A DNA stretch of 64,000 bases from Mucilaginibacter kameinonensis (GCF_003675385.1 NZ_RCWZ01000001.1:372001-436000), one strand, 5' to 3'; counted from the stretch's first letter, positions 1 to 8,351 are shown. A program made the numbers and translations. The notes: a model not told the origin generated them from the sequence alone.

Positions 1-1
1 T

Positions 2-280
2 ATCAGCAAATTATTCGCGGGGCATAATCCAAAAATGAGCTCTACCAAAGCTTTTACCGGGCATACGCTTGGAGCCAGCGGCGGCATTGAAGCCGTATTT
101 TCGGCATTGGCGGTACAACGGGGCTTGGTGTACCCTAATCTTCGTTTTGAAACGCCTATTGAAGGATTTTCCTTTACGCCAGAAACCCGCTTTTCATCAC
201 AGCCGGCAATAAAACATGTGCTATCCAACTCGTTCGGGTTTGGCGGTAATTGTTCATCATTAATATTTTCAAAACTATAA
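2..280 (+). CDS. beta-ketoacyl-ACP synthase, C-terminal fragment (aryl-polyene/flexirubin type)
   Basis: The gene enters the window already open, and only about the last 92 residues are visible. They hold the KS active-site histidine block (STKAFTGHTLGASGG) and the C-terminal NSFGFGGN signature, which are diagnostic for the condensing-enzyme fold of FabF-like synthases. It would extend an acyl chain on ACP by decarboxylative condensation in the cytoplasm. The next gene is a KS-like partner without the nucleophile cysteine and starts 3 bp after this stop, so the two probably form a KS/chain-length-factor pair. The N-terminal half with the catalytic Cys lies outside the window and cannot be checked. 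Confidence 0.9.
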   Translation: MSKLFAGHNPKMSSTKAFTGHTLGASGGIEAVFSALAVQRGLVYPNLRFETPIEGFSFTPETRFSSQPAIKHVLSNSFGFGGNCSSLIFSKL

Positions 281-283
281 GCG

Positions 284-1333
284 ATGTACATCAGGGCAGC
301 AAGTAATATATCGCCACAAAACACTTTCGGTAATCAGCCGTTCCTTCAGGAACTGGCCGAATACACCGGCGACAGGCTTAGCTGTATCGAACCGGATTAT
401 AAAGCCCTGATCGATCCCAAACTTATCCGCCGCATGAGCCGCATCATTAAAATGGGCGTAGCCGCCGGGATGGATTGTTTGAAACAAGCCGGGATCCAAA
501 TACCTGACGCCATCATCACCGGAACTGCTTATGGCTGCTTGGAAGATACCAATACTTTCCTGAGTAAAATGGTACAGCAAAACGAGGAAGCGCTTGCCCC
601 TACCGCGTTTATCCAATCAACTCATAATACCATCAGCGCGCAGATAGCCCTGTTACTCCAATGCCATCAATACAACAATACATTTGTTAACGGCGGAGCA
701 TCATTTGAAAACGCGTTACTTGATGCCATGATGCTTTTGTACGAGGGAGAGGCCTCCAACGTATTAGTTGGTGGCATAGACGAAGTTACCGCTAACAGCC
801 ACGCTATTTTAAAGCGGATGGGCTTATATCGCAGTCAACCGGTCTCAAACTTTGAACTGTTCAATGCTCCGGGCAAGGGGACAATGGCTGGCGAAGGTTC
901 GGCGTTTTTTATCTTAAGCAAGGAAGCCTCCGGTGCTGATTGGGCTAAAATTGATAGTGTATCCAGCTTTTATAAACCTCGCAATACTGCTGAAATAAAG
1001 CAACAGATCAGCATCTTTTTGCAAAGCCAAAACACCAATATCCATGAGATAGACCTTGTAATAACCGGCAATAACGGGGATTTAAAAAATGATGCCGTTT
1101 ACGGGCAGTTGCAGCAGTACGATTTTGCTGGTGTACCCGCCATCAATTACAAAGCCCTCTGTGGCGAATACCCAACCTCTTCTGCGTTTGCAATGTGGCT
1201 GGCTGCCCATGAAATTAAAAATGGCACCTGTTCATTTGTATCAGAAAGCGAAGAAATTCCGTTAAAAAAAGTGCTCATTTATAATCATTACCAAATGATC
1301 CACCATTCGTTAATCCTGCTTTCTGCATGCTAA
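284..1333 (+). CDS. beta-ketoacyl synthase-like protein, probable chain-length factor
   Basis: This 349-residue protein has the thiolase-like fold of ketosynthases: an N-terminal KS domain, a nucleophile-elbow region near residue 145 reading FVNGGASFENALLDAM, and the VLVGGIDEVT strand. The position that is Cys in active synthases is Gly here, and the C-terminal histidine motifs are not recognisable. This pattern fits a KS-beta/chain-length factor that pairs with the upstream synthase rather than an independent enzyme. It is translationally close to both neighbours (3-bp gap before it, 7-bp overlap with the deacetylase). The family is clear; the chain-length role is inferred from the missing Cys and the pairing. 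Confidence 0.8.
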   Translation: MYIRAASNISPQNTFGNQPFLQELAEYTGDRLSCIEPDYKALIDPKLIRRMSRIIKMGVAAGMDCLKQAGIQIPDAIITGTAYGCLEDTNTFLSKMVQQNEEALAPTAFIQSTHNTISAQIALLLQCHQYNNTFVNGGASFENALLDAMMLLYEGEASNVLVGGIDEVTANSHAILKRMGLYRSQPVSNFELFNAPGKGTMAGEGSAFFILSKEASGADWAKIDSVSSFYKPRNTAEIKQQISIFLQSQNTNIHEIDLVITGNNGDLKNDAVYGQLQQYDFAGVPAINYKALCGEYPTSSAFAMWLAAHEIKNGTCSFVSESEEIPLKKVLIYNHYQMIHHSLILLSAC

Positions 1334-2100
1334 ACTTCAGGAATACCAATATCCTTTTTGTCGGTTTGCTGGGGTTAATAATCTGGCAGCATATTACCGA
1401 AGGGGTATCGTGGTGGAGTTACCCGGTGCTGATCTTTGTTTACTCGCTGATATTGTTTTACGGATGCTATTATATTGGCTCTAACTTTTTTATGCGGGTG
1501 ATGTGTTCGCTTAAAACAAACAAAAAAATCATCGCCATTACTTTCGATGACGGGCCGGATGCCGCGGCTACCCCTCAGATCCTGGATATTTTAAAACAGC
1601 ATAACACCCTGGCAGCATTTTTTTGCATCGGCAATAGGATCCAGGACAATGAAGCTATTGTAAAACAAATTCATGAACAGGGCCACATTATCGGCAACCA
1701 TAGTTTTTCACATCATTTTTGGTTCGATCTGTTTTCTTCAGCCAAAATGCTCGATGACCTGCTTCAGGCCAACCAGCTGGTCAGGCAGACTATTAATTTA
1801 AGCCCGTTATTGTTCAGACCTCCTTATGGAGTGATTAACCCCAACCTTAAAAAAGCCATTTTGAAAAGCAGGATGACGCCTATCGGCTGGAGTGTACGAT
1901 CAATGGATACTGTTATTAGTGATCCTGAAAAACTATTAAAAAAGACCACCCGCCGTTTAAACCCCGGTGCCATTTTCCTGTTTCATGATACGGGAGCCGC
2001 AACAATTTCTGTATTGCCCCTGTTTATTGAACAGGCCAAAGCACAGGGCTACGAGATAGTGCGACTGGATAAAATGCTAAATTTACAGGCTTATGCGTAA
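1327..2100 (+). CDS. polysaccharide deacetylase (NodB homology) family, membrane-anchored
   Basis: This 257-residue protein has two N-terminal hydrophobic segments (about residues 8-25 and 30-55) followed by a NodB domain. The visible catalytic motifs are ITFDDGPD (catalytic and metal Asp), HSFSHHFW (metal His pair), RPPYG and FLFHDTG. The family removes N-acetyl groups from amino sugars, or hydrolyses similar amides, using a divalent metal. It overlaps the upstream KS-like gene by 7 bp, so it belongs to the same operon, where a sugar substrate is not obvious. It may act on a lipid or glycolipid intermediate, or on the envelope in general. The substrate is unknown. Confidence 0.85.
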   Translation: MLNFRNTNILFVGLLGLIIWQHITEGVSWWSYPVLIFVYSLILFYGCYYIGSNFFMRVMCSLKTNKKIIAITFDDGPDAAATPQILDILKQHNTLAAFFCIGNRIQDNEAIVKQIHEQGHIIGNHSFSHHFWFDLFSSAKMLDDLLQANQLVRQTINLSPLLFRPPYGVINPNLKKAILKSRMTPIGWSVRSMDTVISDPEKLLKKTTRRLNPGAIFLFHDTGAATISVLPLFIEQAKAQGYEIVRLDKMLNLQAYA

Positions 2101-2118
2101 AGAAATAACGATACCAAG

Positions 2119-2245
2119 CTCCCCTCTCGAGAGGGGGTGCGAAGGCAACGAGCGGCAGCAGGGGTGTGTTCCTGCGATTGGCTTATCAAAGCAGAAACAC
2201 ACCCCTACACCCCTCTCAAGAGGGGAATCGCGCGGGCCCCTACTT
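2119..2245. repeat. Inverted intergenic repeat at the 5' end of the lolA-like gene
   Basis: The arms CCCCTCTCGAGAGGGG (2121-2136) and CCCCTCTCAAGAGGGG (2210-2225) are each palindromic. They flank a spacer containing two inverted copies of an acacaccc-type sequence. The same family, with motifs such as CCCTACACCC and GGGGAATCGC, occurs near 13575-13830, 14100-14130, 27515-27580 and 28438-28545. It lies between the deacetylase stop and the lolA-like signal peptide and is open in the lolA frame, which creates a misleading longer ORF. Confidence 0.75.
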
Positions 2246-2257
2246 TTTAAATTGGCA

Positions 2258-2881
2258 ATGATTTTAGTTGCTGTTATTTGTCTGACTTTTAACGCCCAGG
2301 CCCAACACGCAGGCTACACCCAGCTCTCCGATCTCACCAAATTCAAACAGCAATTTGCTGAAGTAACCGCGAAAACCAACAGTATCAAAAGCGATTTCAC
2401 TCAGGAAAAAAACCTGAGCATGCTATCGGAAAAGATTACCTCAAAAGGAAAATTCTGGTACCGGAAACCCAATATGTTGCGGATGGAATATACCCAACCA
2501 TTCAGTTACCTCATGATCCTGAATAAGGATAATGTATACATTAAAGACGGTCAAAAGGAAAACAAGGTATCCACCCGTTCAAATAAAGTTTTTAAACAGA
2601 TCAACAAAATTGTGGTCGACTGCATCCAGGGCACAGCCCTTAACAGCGGCGATTTTAAATCGGCAGTTTATGAAAACAAGGGCACGTACCTGGTTTCGCT
2701 TTCGCCGGTTAACAAACAACTGAGCGATTTTTTCAAAACCATTGAAATCACCGTAGATAAAAAAGATTATTCGGTTAACACCATCGAAATGCTGGAAAGT
2801 TCAGGCGATAGCACCATCCTGCATTTTACTAATAAAGAGATCAATGCCAATATTCCGGACGCGCTTTTTGCTATTAAGTAG
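2258..2881 (+). CDS. LolA-like outer-membrane lipoprotein carrier
   Basis: The protein starts with a signal peptide ending near NAQAQ and continues as a 207-residue LolA-type half-barrel (FTQEKNLSMLSEKITSKGKFWYRKPNMLRMEYTQ-like core near residue 45-80), the usual LolA length. LolA proteins carry lipids or lipoproteins across the periplasm. An upstream in-frame ATG at 2093 would add 55 residues, but these are encoded by an intergenic repeat (2119-2240), so I prefer ATG 2258; a TTG at 2252 is also possible. Being inside an aryl-polyene-type cluster, it may move the finished lipid to the outer membrane rather than act as housekeeping LolA. It overlaps the next gene by 38 bp. Confidence 0.8.
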   Translation: MILVAVICLTFNAQAQHAGYTQLSDLTKFKQQFAEVTAKTNSIKSDFTQEKNLSMLSEKITSKGKFWYRKPNMLRMEYTQPFSYLMILNKDNVYIKDGQKENKVSTRSNKVFKQINKIVVDCIQGTALNSGDFKSAVYENKGTYLVSLSPVNKQLSDFFKTIEITVDKKDYSVNTIEMLESSGDSTILHFTNKEINANIPDALFAIK

Positions 2882-3479
2882 TTTCCTGCTCGTACTGGCT
2901 GGCTGCTCGTCGGTTTACAAAAACCTGAAACCGGCAGAGGGTAACATACGTGAGATCAAGAAATTCGCTCCGGATTTTACCAATGTACTTTATAAAACCG
3001 AGGTAGATGTCATAGGCGGCCACCATTTAAGCGGTCTGTTGCTGATTAAAACCCTGCCCGATAAAAGCGTACGCATGGTATTCAGTAATGAGATGGGCTT
3101 TAAGTTCTTCGATTTTGAATTTAAACCCGATGGCGGCTTTAAGGTGTACTATATCATTAAGCAAATGGATAAGCGCCCGGTGATCATCACCCTGCAAAAA
3201 GATTTTGAACTGGTAATGATGTGTAAACAAAACCCCGAAACAGGTTATATGCGCCAGGATAATAGCTTCCTGTACTATGTTTTTCCGCAGGAAAGAGGCG
3301 CTAATTATTACATTACCAACAAAGCAGGAACAGATCTCATCCGCATGGAACGCTCCTCCGATAGAAAACCTGTGGTGCAGGCTATTATGCATAATTTTCA
3401 CGATGGCATTCCCGATACCATAGGCATCAGCCACAAAAACTTTAAATTTAATATTGGCCTCAAACGCCTTAAACGATAA
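2844..3479 (+). CDS. putative outer-membrane lipoprotein of the aryl-polyene-type cluster
   Basis: This 211-residue protein has a clear lipoprotein signal: basic start, hydrophobic core and lipobox LAGC with the modified Cys at residue 20. The rest is beta-rich and shows no motif I can name. Its start lies 38 bp inside the lolA-like gene, and its stop overlaps the next start by one base (TAATG), so translation is coupled on both sides. A LolB-like acceptor role for the upstream carrier would fit the context, but this is inferred only from gene order. Confidence 0.75.
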   Translation: MPIFRTRFLLLSSFLLVLAGCSSVYKNLKPAEGNIREIKKFAPDFTNVLYKTEVDVIGGHHLSGLLLIKTLPDKSVRMVFSNEMGFKFFDFEFKPDGGFKVYYIIKQMDKRPVIITLQKDFELVMMCKQNPETGYMRQDNSFLYYVFPQERGANYYITNKAGTDLIRMERSSDRKPVVQAIMHNFHDGIPDTIGISHKNFKFNIGLKRLKR

Positions 3480-3838
3480 TGCTCAAGGATACTTTTTTTA
3501 CTTTCAGCACTCCTGAATTTGATGGCGGTTTGATTAAAACCACCATTACCCTTAACCCGGCGCATGATATTTTCAAAGGGCATTTTCCGGGCAACCCTGT
3601 TGTGCCGGGCGTTTGCATGATGCAGATGATTAAAGAGGTATTGGAGAACTATTCAGGTAAAAAGCTAAGGCTTATTAAGGCGGATAACATCAAGTTTCTA
3701 TCGTTCATTGATCCTAATCAACACGGGCAGGTTGGATTGGAGGTAAAGATGAGCGTGGTTAATGAACAGGTTAAAACCGATGCGCAACTGGTAAATGAAG
3801 GGGTTGTGTTTTTGAAGTTTAAAGCAATATTTAAGTAA
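3479..3838 (+). CDS. hotdog-fold 3-hydroxyacyl-ACP dehydratase-like protein
   Basis: This 119-residue single-hotdog protein carries the FabZ signature HFPGNPVVPGVCMMQ at about residues 37-51. Family enzymes dehydrate 3-hydroxyacyl-ACP, which would install the double bonds of a polyene chain. The catalytic His is present, but the acidic residue that normally follows at the end of the motif (Glu in FabZ, Asp in FabA) is Gln here, so activity as a lone enzyme is uncertain. It may be a partner subunit or bind intermediates. It is the last gene of the visible cluster. Confidence 0.8.
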   Translation: MLKDTFFTFSTPEFDGGLIKTTITLNPAHDIFKGHFPGNPVVPGVCMMQMIKEVLENYSGKKLRLIKADNIKFLSFIDPNQHGQVGLEVKMSVVNEQVKTDAQLVNEGVVFLKFKAIFK

Positions 3839-4164
3839 ACTATATCATTGCCTCACTCGCAGCAATGACATAGTTTTTATTTCTATCAAGGTTATTTCAA
3901 TAACCACCCTTCTATTATGCGCCGGTAGGCGCTACCTGTTTGTAGCAAAAGAGTAAAAAAGTTTTGTGCGCCGTAGGTGCTACCCCAACAGAGCGATGTT
4001 TGCAGTTATATCGAGCGGGTAGCCTCTACGAGGCAAAAGACTATTACAATTATTTTTCTACAAATAGGTATCCCCTACGGGGAATTATGCAATAATAAGT
4101 AGTGTATGCATTTACCGGAAGGATGAAACCACCCGAGGCTCTCCACCAGCCTGATGATCTATTT
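3839..4164. repeat. Gene-free stretch with intergenic repeats
   Basis: No credible ORF. It holds a small TCATTGC/GCAATGA hairpin followed by a T-run (3845-3880), which may end the upstream operon. It also holds a repeat of another family, in which GTAGGCGCTACC and GTAGGTGCTACC alternate with TTTGTAGCAAAA and TTTTTCTACAAA (3917-4085). The second family looks like degenerate inverted copies of one unit. Confidence 0.6.
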
Positions 4165-4752
4165 TTAATTCTGCGCAACCGCTTTAGCACTTTTACCTAA
4201 CCTTATAGCAGCTAACAAATAATAAAAAGCCCCAAAGGCCGAATATCCTGCCAAGTTCACAATACCCATATTAGGCGAATGTGCCATGGCGATAAATGAT
4301 ATACCGGCAAGCATGGACTGGCCGCCGCTTAATATCATTGGCCATTGGCCGCCAAATTCTTTCCGCCTTTTTAAGCCCAATACCAGTTGAATCAACCCTG
4401 TTAACAAGGCCCAGGCGCCAAATACAATTAAGGCCGCAGGTACGCCTTTGGTTATAGCAAAACCTACCGCTAAGGTGGTGACAATGCTGATGGCGGCGTT
4501 GACATACTGTGGCGTTACTGATGTTCCATTACCCTGATTAGCGCGGATATCGAGGAATGTACCTACAACATCCCACAACGGATAGATCACGAGCAGTACT
4601 ACAGCTGCCGTATAAGATGTTTTAGCCAATAAGGATACCAATAATACCCAGGTAACCGAAAAGGCTACCCTGATAAAATAAAGTTTGCGCAGCTCGCGCG
4701 CTGTATTAGCCGAGGCCGATGTTTCTATGATCAATGTTTTATTTGCTGACAT
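4165..4752 (-). CDS. DUF308-like multispanning membrane protein
   Basis: This 195-residue protein has about six hydrophobic helices (including VAFSVTWVLLVSLLA, AAVVLLVIYPLWDVVG and AALIVFGAWALLTGLIQLVLGL). The arrangement resembles DUF308/HdeD-like membrane proteins, whose function is not established. I chose ATG 4752 over the longer frame because it leaves an intact palindrome (4817-4834) as a promoter or operator element. The gene follows the Crp-type regulator on the same strand and shares this operator with it, so it is probably part of that regulon. Confidence 0.75.
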   Translation of the reverse strand: MSANKTLIIETSASANTARELRKLYFIRVAFSVTWVLLVSLLAKTSYTAAVVLLVIYPLWDVVGTFLDIRANQGNGTSVTPQYVNAAISIVTTLAVGFAITKGVPAALIVFGAWALLTGLIQLVLGLKRRKEFGGQWPMILSGGQSMLAGISFIAMAHSPNMGIVNLAGYSAFGAFYYLLAAIRLGKSAKAVAQN

Positions 4753-4810
4753 GGTTTTCAATTTTTGTTTGTGTCTTGTTTGATGAAGCAAAGGTGGGCA
4801 CAAAACGAGG

Positions 4811-4834
4811 CAGTAATTTTCACCTGGGTGAAAA
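4811..4834. promoter_or_regulatory. Perfect 18-bp palindrome upstream of the DUF308-like gene (putative operator)
   Basis: TTTTCACC-TG-GGTGAAAA at 4817-4834 is a perfect 8-2-8 inverted repeat, 65 bp upstream of the DUF308-like start. The 19-mer CAGTAATTTTCACCTGGGT (4811-4829) recurs exactly at 5511-5529 before the neighbouring Crp-type regulator. Two-fold symmetry, position and duplication suggest a binding site for that dimeric regulator. Confidence 0.6.
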
Positions 4835-4867
4835 CTATTGAGGGCATTTGTCAGCAGAGTTTCGTTT

Positions 4868-5464
4868 TTAGGGCTTTTGCTGCGACAGCCGCTTTTTGAT
4901 GCGGGTTAGCGACGGGTTTTTGATGCCCAGATAGGATGAAATGTGATAAGCAGGAATACGGCTTACAATGTTGGGATGCTGGGTTATCATTTTTAAATAA
5001 CGTTCTTCAGCGGTATTGAACATAAATTCTTCGGTGCGGGCCTGCGATTGGTTAAAGAATAATTCGGCTATCAGGCGACCGAAGCGTGGCCAGCCGGTTG
5101 GCGTGCCATAAAGATACTGCAGGTCGTTGTAGTTGATGGAGATAATCTCGGCATCTTCCATAGCCTGGATATAATAAGCGCAGGGATACTGATTGACAAA
5201 ACTCCGGAATGATACTAGGAACTGCCGCTCGGAGAAAAAGTAGATGTTCTTTTCTTCCTGCGTTTCGGGATGTACATAGTAGATCCGGAAAAGGCCTTTG
5301 GTGATCAGCGCCAGATCGGTACATACTATATTCTGCATGTTAAAAAAATCGCTCTTCTCAATTTTACGGGTGCGCCAGTAAGGCAAACTGACGTTGACAT
5401 CGTTTGCCGATAGTTCGGCAAACTTGCCAAGCAAATCGTTCAATACTTCCTGTTTTGATTCCAT
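4868..5464 (-). CDS. Crp/Fnr-family transcriptional regulator
   Basis: This 198-residue protein has an N-terminal cyclic-nucleotide-binding-like beta barrel (about residues 15-125) and a C-terminal winged-helix region that reads HISSYLGIKNPSLTRIKKRL. This is the Bacteroidetes subtype of Crp/Fnr regulators. I see no Fnr-like cysteine cluster, so oxygen sensing by Fe-S is unlikely; the ligand is unknown. A palindromic site 53 bp upstream of its own start, and the same site before the downstream membrane gene, suggest autoregulation and control of that neighbour. Confidence 0.9.
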   Translation of the reverse strand: MESKQEVLNDLLGKFAELSANDVNVSLPYWRTRKIEKSDFFNMQNIVCTDLALITKGLFRIYYVHPETQEEKNIYFFSERQFLVSFRSFVNQYPCAYYIQAMEDAEIISINYNDLQYLYGTPTGWPRFGRLIAELFFNQSQARTEEFMFNTAEERYLKMITQHPNIVSRIPAYHISSYLGIKNPSLTRIKKRLSQQKP

Positions 5465-5510
5465 ACTGTTAACAAAGCGTAATCATTCCAAATATCGGCA
5501 CAAAAAACCA

Positions 5511-5534
5511 CAGTAATTTTCACCTGGGTTAATA
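5511..5534. promoter_or_regulatory. Second copy of the Crp-neighbourhood palindrome (putative operator)
   Basis: The 19-mer at 5511-5529 is identical to 4811-4829. The left half-site TTTTCACC is intact; the right half GGTTAATA differs from GGTGAAAA at two positions. It lies between the Crp-type gene start (5464) and the small ORFs at 5609-5807 that point the other way, so it could act in either direction. Confidence 0.55.
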
Positions 5535-5639
5535 ACATGAGGTTTTATTTTCTTATTTTACAATCAAACTAAATTGAACAAAAAACAATCACGTAATCAA
5601 TCAACATCATGAAGAATATAAATACATCTCCCCATGTTA

Positions 5640-5807
5640 GTGAGTTTGATAGAGATAACCCTCTTCCTGGCAGTCATTATTCTGACCGTGTCGGGTCCAC
5701 GAAAAAGCAAAAAGAAAGACAGTAACATCAATCCGGACGCGCATTTGCGCTCTGAATATTACGTTACCGAAAACGGGGGATTGGAACATGTAAAAAGCGA
5801 AATCTAA
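5640..5807 (+). CDS. candidate small single-pass membrane protein (GTG start)
   Basis: A 55-codon frame from GTG 5640 gives one hydrophobic helix (SLIEITLFLAVIILTVSG), then a basic cluster (PRKSKKK) and a polar tail. This is a sensible small inner-membrane protein with a positive-inside tail. A different frame opens at ATG 5609 and ends at 5725 (38 residues, polar), overlapping it. Either could be the real product, or a frameshift may have split one gene. A good terminator follows at 5852-5880, so the stretch is probably transcribed rightward. No function can be assigned. Confidence 0.4.
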   Translation: MSLIEITLFLAVIILTVSGPRKSKKKDSNINPDAHLRSEYYVTENGGLEHVKSEI

Positions 5808-5851
5808 TACAAGGCCAAGCCTCCGGAAACATATCTGAAAATAAAATAGAG

Positions 5852-5885
5852 CCGTCGCTAAACAATTAGCGGCGGTTTTTTATTT
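5852..5885 (+). terminator. Rho-independent terminator after the small ORF
   Basis: Arms CCGTCGCTAA (5852-5861) and TTAGCGGCGG (5866-5875) pair with one G-U, followed by TTTTTTATTTATTTT. It separates the small ORF region from the downstream receptor gene. Confidence 0.8.
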
Positions 5886-5921
5886 ATTTTACAAACATTA
5901 TAAACCACAACCTGCTCCCTT

Positions 5922-8345
5922 TTGAAACATATTTACAGCGTTCTGTTTTTCAGTTTGATTTATAGCGGCCTGTTTGCCCAGGTAAAAGTATCCGGTAAAG
6001 TAACCGGCGTTTCCCAAAATCCCTTAGTCTTTGCCGTTGTTAATCTGCAACAGCAAAACTCCGAGCAAACCCGGGCGGTACAAACCGATTCGGCTGGTAT
6101 ATTCAGTTTTACTGCTGTTGATAAAGGCCATTACAACCTAACCGTCACTTATAACGGCTATCAAACAACAGTACTTAAATTAAACCTTCAGCAGGATACT
6201 ACCTTATCTGTTACCCTTATAGATAACACCACCCAATTGAGTGAGGTAAAAGTAACCGCGAGTAAAGCTTCTGTTGAAAATAAGAGCGATAAGCTGGTTT
6301 ACAACGTATCCACAAGTGCAACATCTGCCGGGGCGGATGCGCTCACGGTTATTGGCCGTGTACCGGGCGTAAAAGTTGGCGATAACGATTTAAGTATTGT
6401 TGGCAAAGGCAGTGTTAAAGTTATGGTAAACGAACGGTTGGTGCAATTGGCGGGTACCGATCTGCTCCGTTACCTGCGGTCGTTATCCGCAAGCCAGGTT
6501 GGCACCATCGAACTGATTAAAAACCCGGGGGCCGCTTATGATGCCGAAGGGAATGCCGGGCTTATCAATATCACTTTAAAACATAGCAAAAAGCAGGGCT
6601 ATTCGGGCAGTGTACAGGTAAATCAAAAACAATGGCTGCATAATCCGGCTTCGGTTTATGGCACCAGCAATTACTGGTGGCTTAACGCGAGCGGCGATAT
6701 CAATTATAATACAGCCAAACTATCAGCCTATGTCAATGTAAACGTTGATCATGATCACGAGCTGGAGGGCTTTGAAACTGATATCTATTATCCCAAACAA
6801 ACCTGGCTGCAAACTGATACGGGCAATTACCGCTACCATAACTTAAACTTTATTGCCGGGGCCGATTACCGGTTTAGTCCGAAGGTTACTGCAGGTATAA
6901 ATTACCAGGGCGGAAAAAACACTTATGATGGATCGGACCATGTAAATAACCCTATCATCAACAACGGCAGCGGTGCTATCGATTCAACGCTGAAAACCTA
7001 CGCCACCTATCACCCGGTAGCCATCAGCAACGCGGTGAACCTGCATAGCACCATAAGCCTGGATACCTCCGGCGCAAAACTGGTGCTTAATGCCGATTAT
7101 TTTAATTATTACCGAACCGACCGATCTGATTTTGAGAGCAACACCTACCTTGCCGATGGCTCATTGAATGCCGCCAGTCGCAACCGCTATCACGATACCA
7201 ATAAACAGGATATCAATATTTACACTTTTAAAGCCGATGCCTTTTTGCCTACCAAATACGCCCGCTTTGCTTTTGGTGGTAAACTGAGTTTTATCAATAA
7301 TTACAGCAACGCTTTTTACTATAAAAAGACAGCTAACGATTCATTGAGTTATGATCGCAACTTGAGCAATGAGTTTACTTACACCGAAAACACCCAATCC
7401 GTTTATGGCAGTATCAACCGAGAGGATGGCAAATGGAAATACCAGGCCGGTCTGCGCGTAGAACGTACCGAAACCAAAGGTTTTTCGCATACGCTTAATC
7501 AAACAACTATTAACAATTATACCCGGTTATTCCCATCCGCAACGGTTAGTTACCAGGCCGGTGTTGATCACAGCCTTGCGCTAAATTTCGGCAGGCGGGT
7601 TAACCGGCCAACATTCTGGAACCTAAACCCCTTCAAGAGCCTGTTCACTGCTTACAGTTATGGCGAGGGCAATCCTTACCTCCAGCCCGAATACAATACC
7701 AATTTTGAACTTTCGCATACCTACAAAAACAGGCTTACATCGGCCATATTTTTAAACGTCACCAATAACGGTTTCAACAACGTAACCATTGCCCGGGCAG
7801 ATACCAACCTGGTTTATACTACGCCGCTCAACTTTATTAAAACTTACCGGCTTGGCATCTCCGAAAATTATTCGATGCAGTTGTTGAGCTGGCTGGATAA
7901 TAATAACCAGTTCACCTTTTACCATACCGATGCAAAATCGGCATTAGCGGCAGTAAAAGGGATCAGCGGGTTCGGAGCCTATATCGCTACCAACAATAAT
8001 ATTTATTTTAATGCGGATAAAAGTTTTTCAGGAGCGGTGAATTTCTGGTACCAGTTCCCGGAGATTGACCATATTGGCCGGAGTGATGCCTATTATAAAC
8101 TTGATCTCGGTATTAAGGCCTCCGTTTTTAAAAAGAAGGTAGATGTTTCATTTGTGATGAATGATGTTTTCAGGAGCAGCGCTTCGGCAGTTACTACCGT
8201 TGTTAATGGTGTACGGCAAAAATATACCAACTTCCAGATTAACAGGTATGCCCTGGTGGGCATCAGCTATCGTTTTGGGAATAGCTTAACTAAGGCAGAG
8301 AAACAGGATACCGGCAACCAGGACGAGAAAGGCAGGATCCATTAA
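5922..8345 (+). CDS. outer-membrane beta-barrel protein, TonB-dependent receptor type
   Basis: This 807-residue protein reads from a TTG start directly into a signal peptide ending SGLFAQ. It then has a carboxypeptidase-regulatory-like Ig domain (about 22-100), a plug-like region (about 120-220, with GAAYDAEGNAGLINITLK) and a long barrel rich in aromatic and Asn strands, ending near GISYRFG, with a short polar tail. This is the large Bacteroidetes outer-membrane beta-barrel/TonB receptor class, which moves ligands across the outer membrane with TonB energy. There is no SusD-like partner, so a glycan role is not supported and the substrate is unknown. It is monocistronic, between terminators at 5852 and 8352. 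Confidence 0.85.
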   Translation: MKHIYSVLFFSLIYSGLFAQVKVSGKVTGVSQNPLVFAVVNLQQQNSEQTRAVQTDSAGIFSFTAVDKGHYNLTVTYNGYQTTVLKLNLQQDTTLSVTLIDNTTQLSEVKVTASKASVENKSDKLVYNVSTSATSAGADALTVIGRVPGVKVGDNDLSIVGKGSVKVMVNERLVQLAGTDLLRYLRSLSASQVGTIELIKNPGAAYDAEGNAGLINITLKHSKKQGYSGSVQVNQKQWLHNPASVYGTSNYWWLNASGDINYNTAKLSAYVNVNVDHDHELEGFETDIYYPKQTWLQTDTGNYRYHNLNFIAGADYRFSPKVTAGINYQGGKNTYDGSDHVNNPIINNGSGAIDSTLKTYATYHPVAISNAVNLHSTISLDTSGAKLVLNADYFNYYRTDRSDFESNTYLADGSLNAASRNRYHDTNKQDINIYTFKADAFLPTKYARFAFGGKLSFINNYSNAFYYKKTANDSLSYDRNLSNEFTYTENTQSVYGSINREDGKWKYQAGLRVERTETKGFSHTLNQTTINNYTRLFPSATVSYQAGVDHSLALNFGRRVNRPTFWNLNPFKSLFTAYSYGEGNPYLQPEYNTNFELSHTYKNRLTSAIFLNVTNNGFNNVTIARADTNLVYTTPLNFIKTYRLGISENYSMQLLSWLDNNNQFTFYHTDAKSALAAVKGISGFGAYIATNNNIYFNADKSFSGAVNFWYQFPEIDHIGRSDAYYKLDLGIKASVFKKKVDVSFVMNDVFRSSASAVTTVVNGVRQKYTNFQINRYALVGISYRFGNSLTKAEKQDTGNQDEKGRIH

Positions 8346-8351
8346 AAGCAA

